Source: Crocodylus rhombifer
Lineage: Eukaryota; Chordata; Crocodylia; Crocodylidae
Assembly: GCA_038503035.1 (NCBI GenBank)
Contig: JAVSML010025213.1
Location: forward strand, 62,001-126,000
Direction of reading: 5' to 3'
Length of the DNA stretch: 64,000 bases
Numbering within the stretch: the stretch's first letter is position 1; each line of letters begins with the position of its first letter. The notes under the pieces were generated by a model. It was not told the DNA's origin. It worked only from the letters and a program-made list of their open reading frames with translations, and ran no database searches. The position numbers and the translations under genes were made by a program. Positions 1-9,919 of the stretch are shown here, piece by piece.

Positions 1-680
1 AAGGTGGAGAACCTTGCATTTTTCGGTGTTAAACACCATGAGGTTCTCGTCTGCCCATTTGCTGAGCTTGTCCAGGTCAGCCTGGATCACCCGCCTATCT
101 TCTGGCATGGATGCTTTGCCCCAAAGTTCGGTGTTATTGGTGAACTTAGCCAGTCCACTCTTGACTTCAATGTCCACATCATTAATGAAGATGTTGAACA
201 ATATGGGTCCCAGGACAGAGCCTTGAGGGACCCCACTGGTCACAGGGCACCACAATGAGTGACTGCCATCAATTACAACACTCTGGGTCCCACCACGGAG
301 CCAATTTCCCAGCCAGCGCATTGTGGTGGAGCCAAGGCCACAACTGGCCAGTTTGGCTAAGAGGTGATCATGGGATACCAGATCAAAAGCTTTTTTGAAG
401 TCAAGATATATGACATCAATCTCTTCTCCCTCGTCCAGGTGATAGGTCACCTGGTCATAGAAGGAAATGAGATTGGTCAAACAAGACCTACCCACAACAA
501 ACCCATGCTGGTTATCACTTAGGATGTTAGCCTGGGCCAGTCCATCAAGGATGGCCTCCTTAATAAACTTTTCTAAGATCTTCCCCCAGATAGAAGTCAG
601 GCTAATGGGCCTGTAGTTAGCCGGATCCACTCTCCTCCCTTTCTTGAAGATCGGCACCACATTGGCCTTCTTCCAGGAGC
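1..680 (-). pseudogene. CR1 ORF2 reverse transcriptase remnant, copy A
   Basis: The reverse complement carries reverse transcriptase sequence matching residues about 490-705 of the copy B ORF2. The motif A codon that is Gly in copy B is still Asp here (GTC on the plus strand at 400-402), giving the usual LDF.KAFD pattern. The region is not an open frame of useful length: stops and shifts have accumulated, and the link to the endonuclease is deleted at 676-684. The rest of the gene lies beyond the window edge. Confidence 0.8.
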
Positions 681-761
681 AACAAGAGGTCCGCTAGGTC
701 CCTAGAGAGCCGGGAGGGCTGTTGTGCCTTCTTGCTGCCTTTCCTCCGTGTTCGAATAGAT

Positions 762-1586
762 TTAGCTTGTGCATTGAGGATTCAGAAGCAACCACTCTTC
801 TTGAACACCCCTCTCCCTGGGGTCATGGTCCTGAAGGGCCTGACTGACTAGCCTCTTGAGCTTGTCAAAGTCGGCTTTTCTGAAGTCAAGGACTTCTGTG
901 TTGCTGACTGACTTGCCAGCTTTACGGCGGATGGTGAAGGTGATAAGCTCGTGGTCACTGTCACCCAGCTTCCCATCGATCATGAGGTTGCCGATTAGGT
1001 TGTCCCCCATAGCCAATACCAGGTCGAGCAGCGCTTTGCCTCTCGTTGGCCCATAGACTTCTTGAGTCAGGTAGAGGTCATCCACGCACGAGAGAAAGCT
1101 TTGCGACCCCTCAGATTTTGCTGAGTAATCTTCCCACGAGATGTCTGGGTAATTGAAGTCACCCATGACAACCAAGGTCCTGGAGCAAGCAGCCTCAGTC
1201 AGTTCCTGGGCGAACTCCTGGTGAAGCTCAGGACTTTGAGTGGGAGGTCTGTAGTAGACTCCCACTGTTATGTCCCCTGTGCCATATTCCCCACGAATTT
1301 TTACCCAGAGGGTCTCTAGCTGTCCATGCCAGTCGCCAACATCAGCTTGCAGGGACATGTAGCTTTCCTTCACATAGAGAGCTACACCCCCGCCCCTTTT
1401 GTCAACACGATCCCTTCTGTACAGGGTATAGCCCTCTATACCCATGGTCCAGTCATGGATGGAGTCCCACCAGGTCTCTGTTATCCCAGTGACGTCATAA
1501 TTCTTTGCACTGAGCAGGAGGATGAGCTCCTCCTGCTTGTTGCCCAGGCAGGCAAGTGTCCCCTTGGAGGCTCTTGCCTTGCCCAC
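762..1586 (-). pseudogene. CR1 ORF2 endonuclease fragment, copy A
   Basis: This is the N-terminal part of ORF2, an apurinic-type endonuclease domain of the exonuclease-endonuclease-phosphatase fold that nicks target DNA to prime reverse transcription. Visible motifs are GNKQ near the start, ITETWWDS with the catalytic Glu, RRDRVDKRGGGVALYV, GVYYRPPTQ, GDFNYPDI with the Asp/Asn pair, and an intact GDSDHELI (SDH motif, codons at 951-959). The YTNARS motif expected just before GNKQ is disturbed by a small deletion, so the first residues are incomplete. The frame ends in unrelated residues at 762 because of small deletions near 776, just before the large internal deletion. It is not expected to give a working ORF2 protein. 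Confidence 0.85.
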
Positions 1587-1702
1587 AGATTGTGCCAGGG
1601 CTGGGGCAGGGGTGGGCTCCCTTAAGTGCCTTGCTCTGCTGGCTTTGCAAGGGTTGCTCAGCGGGCCAGCAGTGGCGGTAGTCCCCCCATCCCCCAGCGG
1701 GC

Positions 1703-2770
1703 TTAGTTTAAAGCCCGGTGGAGCAGGTCAGCCAGCCTGGCTGAGAAGAGCCTCCTCCCCAGGGAAGAGAGGTGGAGGCCATCTCTTCCCAGCAACTCGC
1801 TGCCTCTCTTGCCAAAGAGCGGGCTGTGGTCATGGAAGCCAAAGCCTTCCCAATGACACCAGCTCCGCAGTCTTTGGTTGACTACGTGGATCCTCCTCTC
1901 CCTCCTCAGCCCATAGCCTGAGACTGGCAGGATGGATGAAAACATCACCTGAGCTCCCAGACCCCTAAGCCCCACTCCCAAATCCCTGTAGCGCCTCATG
2001 ACCTGGCTGAGGGTGCTCCGAGCCATGTCATTGGTGCCCACCTGAATAAGGAGCATGGGGTAGTGGTCTTTGGGCAGGAGGAGCTGTGGGATCCTCTCTG
2101 CAATGTCTCGGATGCAGGCCCCCGGGAAGCAGCAGACTTCCCAGGCTAAGGGGTTGGGGCGGCAGATTGCCCCCTCAGTCCCCCGCAGGATGGAGTCTCC
2201 CACAACAAATACCTTTCGTTTTGTCTGGGGGAGAGCGGGGGCAGTAGCTGTGGTTGAGCCTGGGTTGCCTGCGGGAGCTGGCAACTGAGCAGTCTCTGCT
2301 GGGGCTGCAAGAGGTGTGAACCTGTTGCTAAGCTCCAGCAAGGGAGGGGCCTTGGTGTGGTGGGCCTTAGGGCCCTTGACCACCTTGGTCCATGCCCCTG
2401 AGTGGGCACAGCGGGAGGTCCCAGAGTCCTCCTTAGTCATGGAGGGAGACAGTGCTCTACCCTGTGGCTCCTGGGGGAGAAGGGCCTGGCAGTAGGAGTC
2501 TATCTCCTGCTCGCAGTCCCTGATGGCATGCAGTCTCTGGACTGTGGCCTGGAGCTCCTCCAGCTGGTGTGCCAAAGACCCCAGTAGGGAGCAGACCCCG
2601 CAAGAGGAGGTGGCCATGCTCCCGGACCCCAGAGCCTGAAAAAGGGACAGGCAGCCCTTGCAGCCAAGAGCCAGGGGCTCCGTCTGGGTGGCCGTCTCTG
2701 AGGTGCCCAATGGGGGGGCCGCCGAGCCCGAGGAGACCCAAGGTGTGCAGCGCGTGCCCATCCGTGTCAT
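1703..2770 (-). CDS. CR1 ORF1: SGNH-esterase protein, intact
   Basis: This is an uninterrupted 355-residue ORF1 of CR1 copy A. Residues 37-60 carry two Cys pairs (C37, C40, C57, C60, spacing CxxC-x16-CxxC), plausibly zinc binding. A leucine-rich coiled-coil stretch follows at about 63-85, then a Pro/Ala-rich linker. Residues 187-355 are an SGNH/GDSL hydrolase domain: the GDS block with nucleophile S193, the GTND block with N247, and the DGLH block with D330 and H333. All expected catalytic residues are present. CR1-type ORF1 proteins with an esterase domain are known; their role is thought to involve RNA binding or lipid and membrane contact during retrotransposition, but it is unsettled. The first Met of the frame lies where copies B and D also start. 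ORF2 begins about 117 bp downstream. No promoter is left, because the copy is 5' truncated. Confidence 0.85.
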   Translation of the reverse strand: MTRMGTRCTPWVSSGSAAPPLGTSETATQTEPLALGCKGCLSLFQALGSGSMATSSCGVCSLLGSLAHQLEELQATVQRLHAIRDCEQEIDSYCQALLPQEPQGRALSPSMTKEDSGTSRCAHSGAWTKVVKGPKAHHTKAPPLLELSNRFTPLAAPAETAQLPAPAGNPGSTTATAPALPQTKRKVFVVGDSILRGTEGAICRPNPLAWEVCCFPGACIRDIAERIPQLLLPKDHYPMLLIQVGTNDMARSTLSQVMRRYRDLGVGLRGLGAQVMFSSILPVSGYGLRRERRIHVVNQRLRSWCHWEGFGFHDHSPLFGKRGSELLGRDGLHLSSLGRRLFSARLADLLHRALN

Positions 2771-2830
2771 GCCTCTGATAGGCTGGCTACGGCTGGGACT
2801 GTCTACCTAGGGGTGTTCGCAGGCCTCATC

Positions 2831-3022
2831 CCCCATGTTGTGGAGACAGACCAGGCTGCCCTGCACATCATCTGCATATAAATTTTTGGATTATCCCAGG
2901 GCTCCTGACAAGAATACCCAGTTCCAGCCATGAGTTGAAAGCTAATTAGCACATGGATTTTTTTGTTGTGGGAATCTGGTGTCCATAGATATACTGAGCA
3001 ATACTGAGCTATGGGGTCATTA
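2831..3022. other. No recognisable feature
   Basis: Short unique-looking stretch between the truncated 5' end of CR1 copy A and an inverted-repeat element. I see no coding sequence or repeat here. Confidence 0.4.
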
Positions 3023-3244
3023 AGGGCATGCCTACATGTGTATTAATGCGCATGAAATATAGTACCTCCTTTGTGAGGTACTAGAAAAATGTGTGTTAGC
3101 CTGTCTTAACGTGCATTAAGTAAACAGCACAGTTTTAAAATGATGTTTAATGCACAATAGCCTATTTTAATGCACATTAACTAAATAGTACTTTTTTTTA
3201 GTGATGTTTTAATGCATATTAAAGTGCACGTGTAGATGTGCCCT
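3023..3244. mobile_element. Inverted-repeat element, 'GGGCAYATCTACAC' type, copy 1
   Basis: The segment begins AGGGCATGCCTACATGTG and ends CACGTGTAGATGTGCCCT, which are imperfect reverse complements. The inside is rich in repeated 'TTAATGCACATTAA'-like words that are themselves palindromic. Size (222 bp), terminal inverted repeats and lack of coding sequence fit a miniature inverted-repeat DNA element. The same end type recurs at 27293, 35351, 57694 and 58959 and at the right end of the 47395-48242 segment. I could not fix a target-site duplication, so the superfamily is open. Confidence 0.65.
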
Positions 3245-5825
3245 ATGGTTTAAACACTGTTGACTGCTGGGGTCCACCCAATGAACTATATGGTAAATCA
3301 TGAGACTTTTGGCTTTGGACTAATATCATGCATAGTTTGAATTATATATAAGTGGGAATTATATATAAGTGGGTATAAAAACGCTGCTTAAAAGTGTGTT
3401 TATGGAGTACTTGTGCTAAAACTTGCACAGAAGTTTCAAAAAAGGTAAAACGTGTTTATTCTGGATAAACTAAGTCTATGGGTACAAGTAGCAATTTGCC
3501 TTTATGCAAACTACTACAGGCATGTTTCTTTCAAAGTCAGTGTTTTCACGTTTTCTCTCACTTCCCTCTCCTCAGGGAAAGCAGAGTCTGACAGTCAGCG
3601 GGGGCAGGAGAGGAGGGGTAAGAGTTCCAGGGGAAGAAGTTCTGGGAGGAGAGAGCAGGGGGCCACCTGACACCTCCTCCCCCCTCTGCCCAATTGGTTT
3701 TCTCTGCAATAACAGTGGAAGGAGGACAGATTCAAGGCAAACCTCCAGTAATTAGAGTCTATACCTGGAAAATTATAAGCAATTTATCATTTTTTCCATA
3801 TATAGAATCTAATTAGTGGGAATCACCTAAGATTTGAGTAAATACGGTATTTTTTTCTGTCATAATACCTAGGACTCTCAATTATGGACAAGGATATCAC
3901 TGTGCTAGGTGCTGTACCACCACAGAAGTTAGTTTTATCAGTACAATACCACCTAATAAAACACATCATTTATGTGTTAAAACCTGCAATTTATCAAAAC
4001 ATATTTAAAGGGTTTTATTTTGAGAAATAATATCCAATCTTGCAAGGGCCAATAAACACAGGTACAAGTGATAGGATTTTCCGAGTGCTGTCTTAGCCAT
4101 AATAGTCCAGGGAACAAGCAATTTATTCCTGAAAGCATATCTAACATCTCGCCCATACAGAAAACAAACAATTATTGATTCTTCCATACTAATTTTATCA
4201 TTTATACATTTCCATAGCTATCTGTTCATCATATTAGATGCTTCTATATATCTCCAGCAATCCAGTATATGCATATCCAGGATTACTAAAAAACTTTGGT
4301 TAGGAGGAATTACCCATTTAATAGGGCTTTGGGAGATCAACTAAAATGCTTCTAAGATTCATAGGATACAGTATAAATTCTTACTTTGATTTATCAACCA
4401 GTAAGTTATTTTGCTTTATTATGGCAGACTTCTGGTTCTTTATTCTTGTCTGAATTGTGTGTTTAACTAATTATCCAGTTATTGTGTCCTTTGTATTTAA
4501 ATTGTAAATAAATCCATTTATTTGAATATACTGCATCTGTTAATAATTGCACCCACAAAATTTCAAGCCTGAAATCTGGAGGCAAGTGGGAAGTTACATT
4601 TCAGTATGCAAAGTGCAAAACATCCCGAGACTATTTTCTTTTTAAATCAGGATTTATCATCATGAGACTTTCTGATTAACCCTAAAAGAGAGTTTCTGGT
4701 ATCTATGTAAGGAAAATGTCAAAGCCAAGTAGGAATGGCACAGTTTCAAAATCCCGCTGACAATAAAAAACTATTGACATTTTGTCCCTGTCAAGCAATA
4801 AAATCTAAATCAAGAGAGCAGGTTACAATCTTGTTTGCAAACTAGACCTTGTGAGAAGAGCTGTCCATCTTATAAAACCCAAGACTCATATGAAAAACTG
4901 TCAGTCAGGAACAAAACACAGCAGATCAGTTGAGTGTAAATTGCAGGGAGATCAATGACAACTACAGTCTGCATTGATCACTCCTGGGAGCCCATGTCAT
5001 TCATGTAGAAGAGACTGGTAAACCTTCCCCCTTTGCTGCCAGGGAGATTTCTTGGCATTTAGATATCATCCAATAGTGATGGCTGTTTTGACAGAGGTTT
5101 CAGCTTTACTTATTGAATTTTCCCTGTCTATTAAATTTAAGTTGCTTAAAGGGACATTGCCAAGTATTAAGCCTTACGTGTGTCATCTTAAAGCTATTGA
5201 TATCTCATACGGATTTGTTTTTCCTTACACACCAGTGCTGCAGTGACATACCTCCACTGATTTCAGTGATACTACCATTGATTTACATGACTAAAAGTGA
5301 GAAGAGAGTAAGGGCCTTAACATTCATTTTTCCTAAAAATCCAGCATACAGAGAAATTTGAAACCTTCTGAACTGGAACTAATCATGTCTGATAAAACAG
5401 GAACCATCCAAACTCTTCCCAGACCACACTGAATGAGTTTTCAAGCTTTGAAAACATTGGTACGGGGGTTCTGCCCTTTACTTGTCCCATTCCAAGAGTT
5501 TTTGCGGCACCTTGTCTTTAACAGGAATGAGATGAAAATTATCAGCTCATCATCTCCAAAATATGATGAAAGGACTTGTTCTCCCCCCCGCCCCCTTGCA
5601 AGAAATATCAGTCAATAAACTGGCATCCAGGTTTGGGGATCTGTCCCTGCACCTATAGAACATTAATTATAACGCTCATATGGGAAATGTGTATACACCT
5701 CCTTTGTTGCTGAACTATATATCAGAATATTAAAAGGAGATAACAACTGGCATCATAACACTAAAGGTCTAGCTAGTATTATCTCGGTTGAACCAGGGAT
5801 TCTCAATTTTTTTTCACAATATAGA
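3245..5825. other. AT-rich non-coding stretch
   Basis: There is no gene and no frame with recognisable content. A weak old-repeat fragment lies at about 3860-3960, containing 'CTGTGCTAGGTGCTGTAC', a phrase seen in old SINE/LINE relics of amniotes. The C-rich run at 5581-5595 is simple sequence. The rest looks unique. Confidence 0.45.
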
Positions 5826-5845
5826 TTTCATAGATTTCATAGACA

Positions 5846-8710
5846 TTAGGGCTGGAAGGGACCTCGGGAGATCATCGAGTCCAGCCCCCTGCCCAAAGGG
5901 CAGGAAGTCAGCTGGGGTCTTAGGATCCCAGCAAGATAAGCATCCAATTTACTCTTGAAGGTATTCAATGTAGGTGCTTGAACCACCTCCGCTGGCAGAC
6001 TGTTCCAGACCTTGGGGGCTCGGACAGTAAAGAAATTCTTCCTTATGTCCAGCCTGAAAAGCCTCTCTTGCAGGAGTTTGTGACCGTTCGACCTCATCAT
6101 CCCTTGGAGCGCTCTGGTGAACAAACGTTCCCCCAGATCCTGGTGGTCACCCCTGATAAACTTATAGGTGGCCATCAGATCACCCCTGAGCCTACGCTTT
6201 TCCAGGCTAAAGAGTCCCATGGCTCTCAGCCTATCATCATAAGATCTGTTTTCCTGACCTCTGATCATGCGCGTGGCTCTCCTTTGGACTCTCTCAAGCT
6301 TCTCCACATCCTTTCTGAATTGTGGAGCCCAAAACTGGATGCAGTACTCCAGCTGTGGCCTCACCAAGGCCGAGAACAAGGGGAGAATGACGTCCCGGGA
6401 TTTGCTCGAGAAGTATCTATGGATGCATGCCAGCATTTTGGTCGCTTTACTAGCCGCAGCATCGCATTGCAGGCTCATCATCATCTTGTGGTCAATGATG
6501 ACCCCCAAGTCTCTTTCTTCTGTAGGTCTATCCAACGTAGCACTGCCGAGCCTATAAGGGTGCTGCAGGTTTTTCCTCCCAAGGTGGAGAACCTTGCATT
6601 TTTCGGTGTTAAACACCATGAGGTTCTCGTCTGCCCATTTGCTGAGCTTGTCCAGGTCAGCCTGGATCACCCGCCTATCTTCTGGCGTGGATGCTTTGCC
6701 CCAAAGTTTGGTGTCATCGGCGAACTTGGCCAGTCCACTCCTGACTTCAATGTCCACATCGTTAATGAAGATGTTGAACAGTGTGGGTCCCAGGACAGAG
6801 CCTTGAGGGACCCCACTGGTCACAGGGCACCAAGATGAGTGACTGCCATCAATCACAACCCTCTGGGTCCGACCACGGAGCCAATTTCCCAGCCAGTGGA
6901 TCGTGGTGGAGCCAAGGCCACAACTGGCCAGTTTGGCTAAGAGGTGATCATGGGATACCAGATCAAAAGCTTTTTTGAAGCCAAGATATATGACATCAAT
7001 CTCTTCTCCCTTGTCCAGATGATAGGTCACCTGGTCATAGAAGGAAATGAGATTGGTCAAACAAGACCTACCCGCAACAAACCTGTGCTGGCTATCCCTT
7101 AGGATGTTAGCCTGGGCCAGTCCCTCAAGGATGGCCTCCTTAATAAACTTTTCTCGGATCTTCCCCAGGATAGAAGTCAGGCTAATGGGCCTGAAGTTAG
7201 CCGGATCCACTCTCCTCCCTTTCCTGAAGATTGGCACCACATTGGCCTCCTTCCAGTCTTCGGGCACTACACCAGAGCGCCAGGAGTTTTTAAAGATCTG
7301 TGCCAGGGGCTGGGCTATGACGCTCACCAGCTCCTTGAGTACCCTGGGGTGCAGATTGTCAGGGCTGGCTGCCTTGAAGGTATCCAGCTTCTCAAGGTGT
7401 TCCTTCATGAGGTCAGCATTTATGGAGGGTAGGGGATCCCCCTCACCCAGATTTCCCTGTCCCACAGCAGGCATGGGCATCCCATGTGACTGATGAAAGA
7501 CTGATGCAAAGTACCTGTTTAATAGGTTGGCTTTTTCCTGGGCATCAGTTGCCAGTTGCCCCATCTGGTTTAGCAGGGGTCCAACGTTGCCCTTGCTTTT
7601 CCTCCGGCTCCCCACATATCTGAAAAAGGATTTTTTGTTGTCCTTGATGCCTGAAGCTAGTTGGAGTTCAGTTGCAGCCTTGGTTTTCCTGGTTTGCTCC
7701 CTGCAGGACCGGACCAGCGCAGAGTAATCCTCCTTGGAGGTGAATCCCATCCTCCATCCTTTGTAGGCTTTCCTTTTAAGCCACAGGAGGTCCGCTAGGT
7801 CCCTGGAGAGCCAGGGGGTCTGCTGTGCCTTCTTGCTGCCTTTCCTCCGTGTTGGAATAGATTTAGTTTGTGCATTGAGGATCACTTCCTTGAGGAGCAA
7901 CCACTCTTCTTGAACTCCCATCTCCCTGGGGTCATGGTCCCTGACGGCCTGACCGACAAGCCTCTTGAGCTTGTCTAAGTCAGCTTTTCTGAAGTCAAGG
8001 ACTTCTGTGATTGACTTGCCAGCTTTACGGCAGATGGTGAAGGTGATCAGCTTGTGGTTGCTGTCACCCAGCTTCCCATCGATCACTAGGTTGCCGATTA
8101 GGTCGTCCCCCGTAGCCAGTACCAGGTTGAGCAGTGCTTTGCCTCTTGTTGGCCCACAGACTTCTTGAGTCAGGTAGAGGTCATCCACGCACGAGAGAAA
8201 GCTTTGCAACCGCTTGGACTTTGCTGAGTGATCTTCCCACGAGATGTCTGGGTAATTGAAGTCACCCATGACAACCAAGGTCCTGGAGCAAGCGGCCTCA
8301 GTCAGTTCCCAGGCGAACTCCTGGTGAAGCTCAGGACTTTGAGTGGGAGGTCTGTAGTAGACTCCCACCGTTGTGTCCCCTGTGCTGTATTCCCCATGAA
8401 TTTTTACCCAGAGGGTCTCTAGCTGTCCATGCCAGTCGCCAACATCAGCTTGCAGGGACATGTAGCTTTCCTTCACATAGAGAGCTACACCCCCGCCCCT
8501 TTTGTCAACACGATCCCTCCTGTACAGGGTATATCCCTTTATACCCATGGTCCAGTCATGGGTGGAGTCCCACCAGGTCTCTGTTATCCCAATGACATCG
8601 TATTTCTTTGCACAGAGCAGGAGGACGAGCTCGTCCTGCTTGTTGCCCAGGCTCCTGCCATTAGTGTACAGGCAGGCAAGTGTCCCCTTGGGGGCTCTTG
8701 GCTTGCCCAC
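5846..8710 (-). CDS. CR1 ORF2: endonuclease and reverse transcriptase (unbroken, catalytic changes)
   Basis: A 954-residue uninterrupted frame, the expected length for a CR1 ORF2. Residues 10-230 are the AP-like endonuclease: N17, E44 in ITETWW, D150/N152 in GDFN, and S217-N218-H219 where SDH is usual. Residues about 470-720 are the reverse transcriptase: the VPIFRKG and PISLTS region, AGRSCLTNLI, motif A, GVPQGSVLGP (motif B) and FADD at 663-666 (motif C). The C-terminal 250 residues carry the CR1-typical thumb and 3'-end region (KRRLRGDLMATYK, RNFFTVRAPKVWN). Motif A reads YLGFKKAFD: residue 577, normally the metal-binding Asp, is Gly (codon at 6980-6982). With N218 (codon 8057-8059) this predicts an inactive or weak enzyme despite the clean frame. 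The start at 8710 is the first Met ahead of the endonuclease. Confidence 0.93.
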   Translation of the reverse strand: MGKPRAPKGTLACLYTNGRSLGNKQDELVLLLCAKKYDVIGITETWWDSTHDWTMGIKGYTLYRRDRVDKRGGGVALYVKESYMSLQADVGDWHGQLETLWVKIHGEYSTGDTTVGVYYRPPTQSPELHQEFAWELTEAACSRTLVVMGDFNYPDISWEDHSAKSKRLQSFLSCVDDLYLTQEVCGPTRGKALLNLVLATGDDLIGNLVIDGKLGDSNHKLITFTICRKAGKSITEVLDFRKADLDKLKRLVGQAVRDHDPREMGVQEEWLLLKEVILNAQTKSIPTRRKGSKKAQQTPWLSRDLADLLWLKRKAYKGWRMGFTSKEDYSALVRSCREQTRKTKAATELQLASGIKDNKKSFFRYVGSRRKSKGNVGPLLNQMGQLATDAQEKANLLNRYFASVFHQSHGMPMPAVGQGNLGEGDPLPSINADLMKEHLEKLDTFKAASPDNLHPRVLKELVSVIAQPLAQIFKNSWRSGVVPEDWKEANVVPIFRKGRRVDPANFRPISLTSILGKIREKFIKEAILEGLAQANILRDSQHRFVAGRSCLTNLISFYDQVTYHLDKGEEIDVIYLGFKKAFDLVSHDHLLAKLASCGLGSTTIHWLGNWLRGRTQRVVIDGSHSSWCPVTSGVPQGSVLGPTLFNIFINDVDIEVRSGLAKFADDTKLWGKASTPEDRRVIQADLDKLSKWADENLMVFNTEKCKVLHLGRKNLQHPYRLGSATLDRPTEERDLGVIIDHKMMMSLQCDAAASKATKMLACIHRYFSSKSRDVILPLFSALVRPQLEYCIQFWAPQFRKDVEKLERVQRRATRMIRGQENRSYDDRLRAMGLFSLEKRRLRGDLMATYKFIRGDHQDLGERLFTRALQGMMRSNGHKLLQERLFRLDIRKNFFTVRAPKVWNSLPAEVVQAPTLNTFKSKLDAYLAGILRPQLTSCPLGRGLDSMISRGPFQP

Positions 8711-8819
8711 AGATTGTGCCAGGGCTGAGGCAGGGGTGGGCTCCCTTAAGTGCCTTGGTCCGCTGGCTTTGCAAGGGTCGCTCAGCGGGCCAGCAGTGGC
8801 AGTAGTCCCCCCATCCCCC

Positions 8820-9328
8820 AGTGGGCTTAGTTTAAAGCCCGGTGGAGCTGGTCAGCCAGCCTGGCTGAGAAGAGCCTCCTCCCCAGGGGAGGGAGGTGGA
8901 GGCCATCTCTTCCCAGCAGCTCGCTGCCTCTCTCGCCAAAGAGCGGGCTGTGGTCATGGAAGCCCGATGACACCAGCTCCGCAGTCTTTCGTTCATTGCA
9001 TGGATCCTCCTCTCCCTCCTCAGCCTATAGCCTGAGACTGGGAGGATGGACGAAAACACTACCTGAGCTCCCAGACCCCTAAGCCCTGCTCCCAGATCCC
9101 TGTAGCACCTCATGACCTGGCTGGGGGTGCTCCGAGCCATGTCATTGGTGCCCACCTGAATAAGGAGCATGGGGTAGTGGTCTTTGGGCCGGAGGAGCTG
9201 CGGGATCGTCTCTGCAATGTCTCGGATGCAGGCCCCCGGGAAGCAGCAGACTTCCCGGGCTAAGGGGTCGGGGCGGCAGATTGCCCCTCAGTGCCCCGCA
9301 GGATGGAGTCTCCCACAACAAACACCTT
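8820..9328 (-). pseudogene. CR1 ORF1 esterase half, copy B (frameshifted)
   Basis: This continues ORF1 of copy B. The GDSILRG block is present at the DNA level, but a single-base loss near 9286 relative to copy A shifts the frame. The frame recovered at 9170 contains QVGTNDMARS (block III) and the following helix. A deletion of about 10 bp near 8963 (compare 1840-1855 in copy A) removes the frame before the final DGLH block, so the catalytic Asp and His are not translated in phase. The esterase is therefore not functional here. Confidence 0.85.
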
Positions 9329-9913
9329 TCACTTTGTCTTGGGGAGAGCGGTGCCAGTAGCTGCGGTCGAGCCTGGGTTGCCTGCAGGAGCCGGCAACTG
9401 AGCAGTCTCTGCTGGGGCTGCAAGAGGTGCGAACCTGTTGCTAAGCTGCGGCGAGGGAGGGGCCTTGGTGCGGCGAGCCTTAGGGCCCTTGACCACCTTG
9501 GTCCATGCCCCTGAGTGGGCAGAGCGGGAGGTCCCAGAGTCCTCCTTAGTCGTGGAGAGAGACGGAGCTCTCCCCTGCGGCTCCCGGGGGAGAAGGGCCT
9601 GGCAGTAGGAGTCTATCTCCTGCTCGCGGTCCCTGATGGCACGCAGTCTCTGGACTGTGGCCTGGAGCTCCTCCAGCTGGCGCGCGAGAGACCCCAGGAG
9701 GGAGCAGACCCTGCAAGGGGAGGTGGCCATGCTCCCGGGCCCCAGAGCCTGAAAAAGGGACAGGCAGCCCCCGCAGCCAAGAGCCAGGGGCTCTGTCTGC
9801 GTGGAGCCCGGAACCATGGGCTCCATCTGGGTGGCCATCTCTGAGGTGGCCAATGAAGGGGCCACAGAGCCTGAGGGGAGCCGAGGGGTGCGGCGTGTGC
9901 CCATCCGTGTCAT
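9329..9913 (-). pseudogene. CR1 ORF1 N-terminal part, copy B (premature stop)
   Basis: This 194-residue frame matches the start of the intact ORF1 of copy A. It keeps the CxxC-x16-CxxC motif and the coiled coil with LEELQATVQRL. It carries one extra short block (a 'MVPGSTQTEP' insertion relative to copy A, also present in copy D). It ends at a TGA at 9329-9331, exactly where copy A has CGA (Arg185), just before the esterase domain. The change is a CpG-type transition. The esterase half follows in other frames. Confidence 0.88.
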
Positions 9914-9919
9914 GCCTCT

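Larger units (their letters stand above)
1..2830 (-). mobile_element. CR1 LINE copy A (window edge cuts its 3' part)
   Basis: On the minus strand this reads ORF1 (2770-1703), the ORF2 endonuclease (1586-762) and then reverse transcriptase sequence to the window edge. It matches copy B (5826-10745) almost base for base over long stretches; for example positions 1-110 align with 6582-6691 with about one difference. Similarity stops near 2830, inside the short leader before ORF1, so the copy is 5' truncated. About 530 bp present in copy B (roughly 7257-7785) is missing at 676-684, removing the segment between endonuclease and reverse transcriptase. The close match to copy B suggests the two inserted recently and come from one subfamily. 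Confidence 0.93.

Noticed and set aside
5978..6838. 286-residue plus-strand frame opposite CR1 ORF2
   Set aside because: It is the antisense shadow of the ORF2 reverse transcriptase and C-terminal region; the same shadow appears opposite copies A and D.
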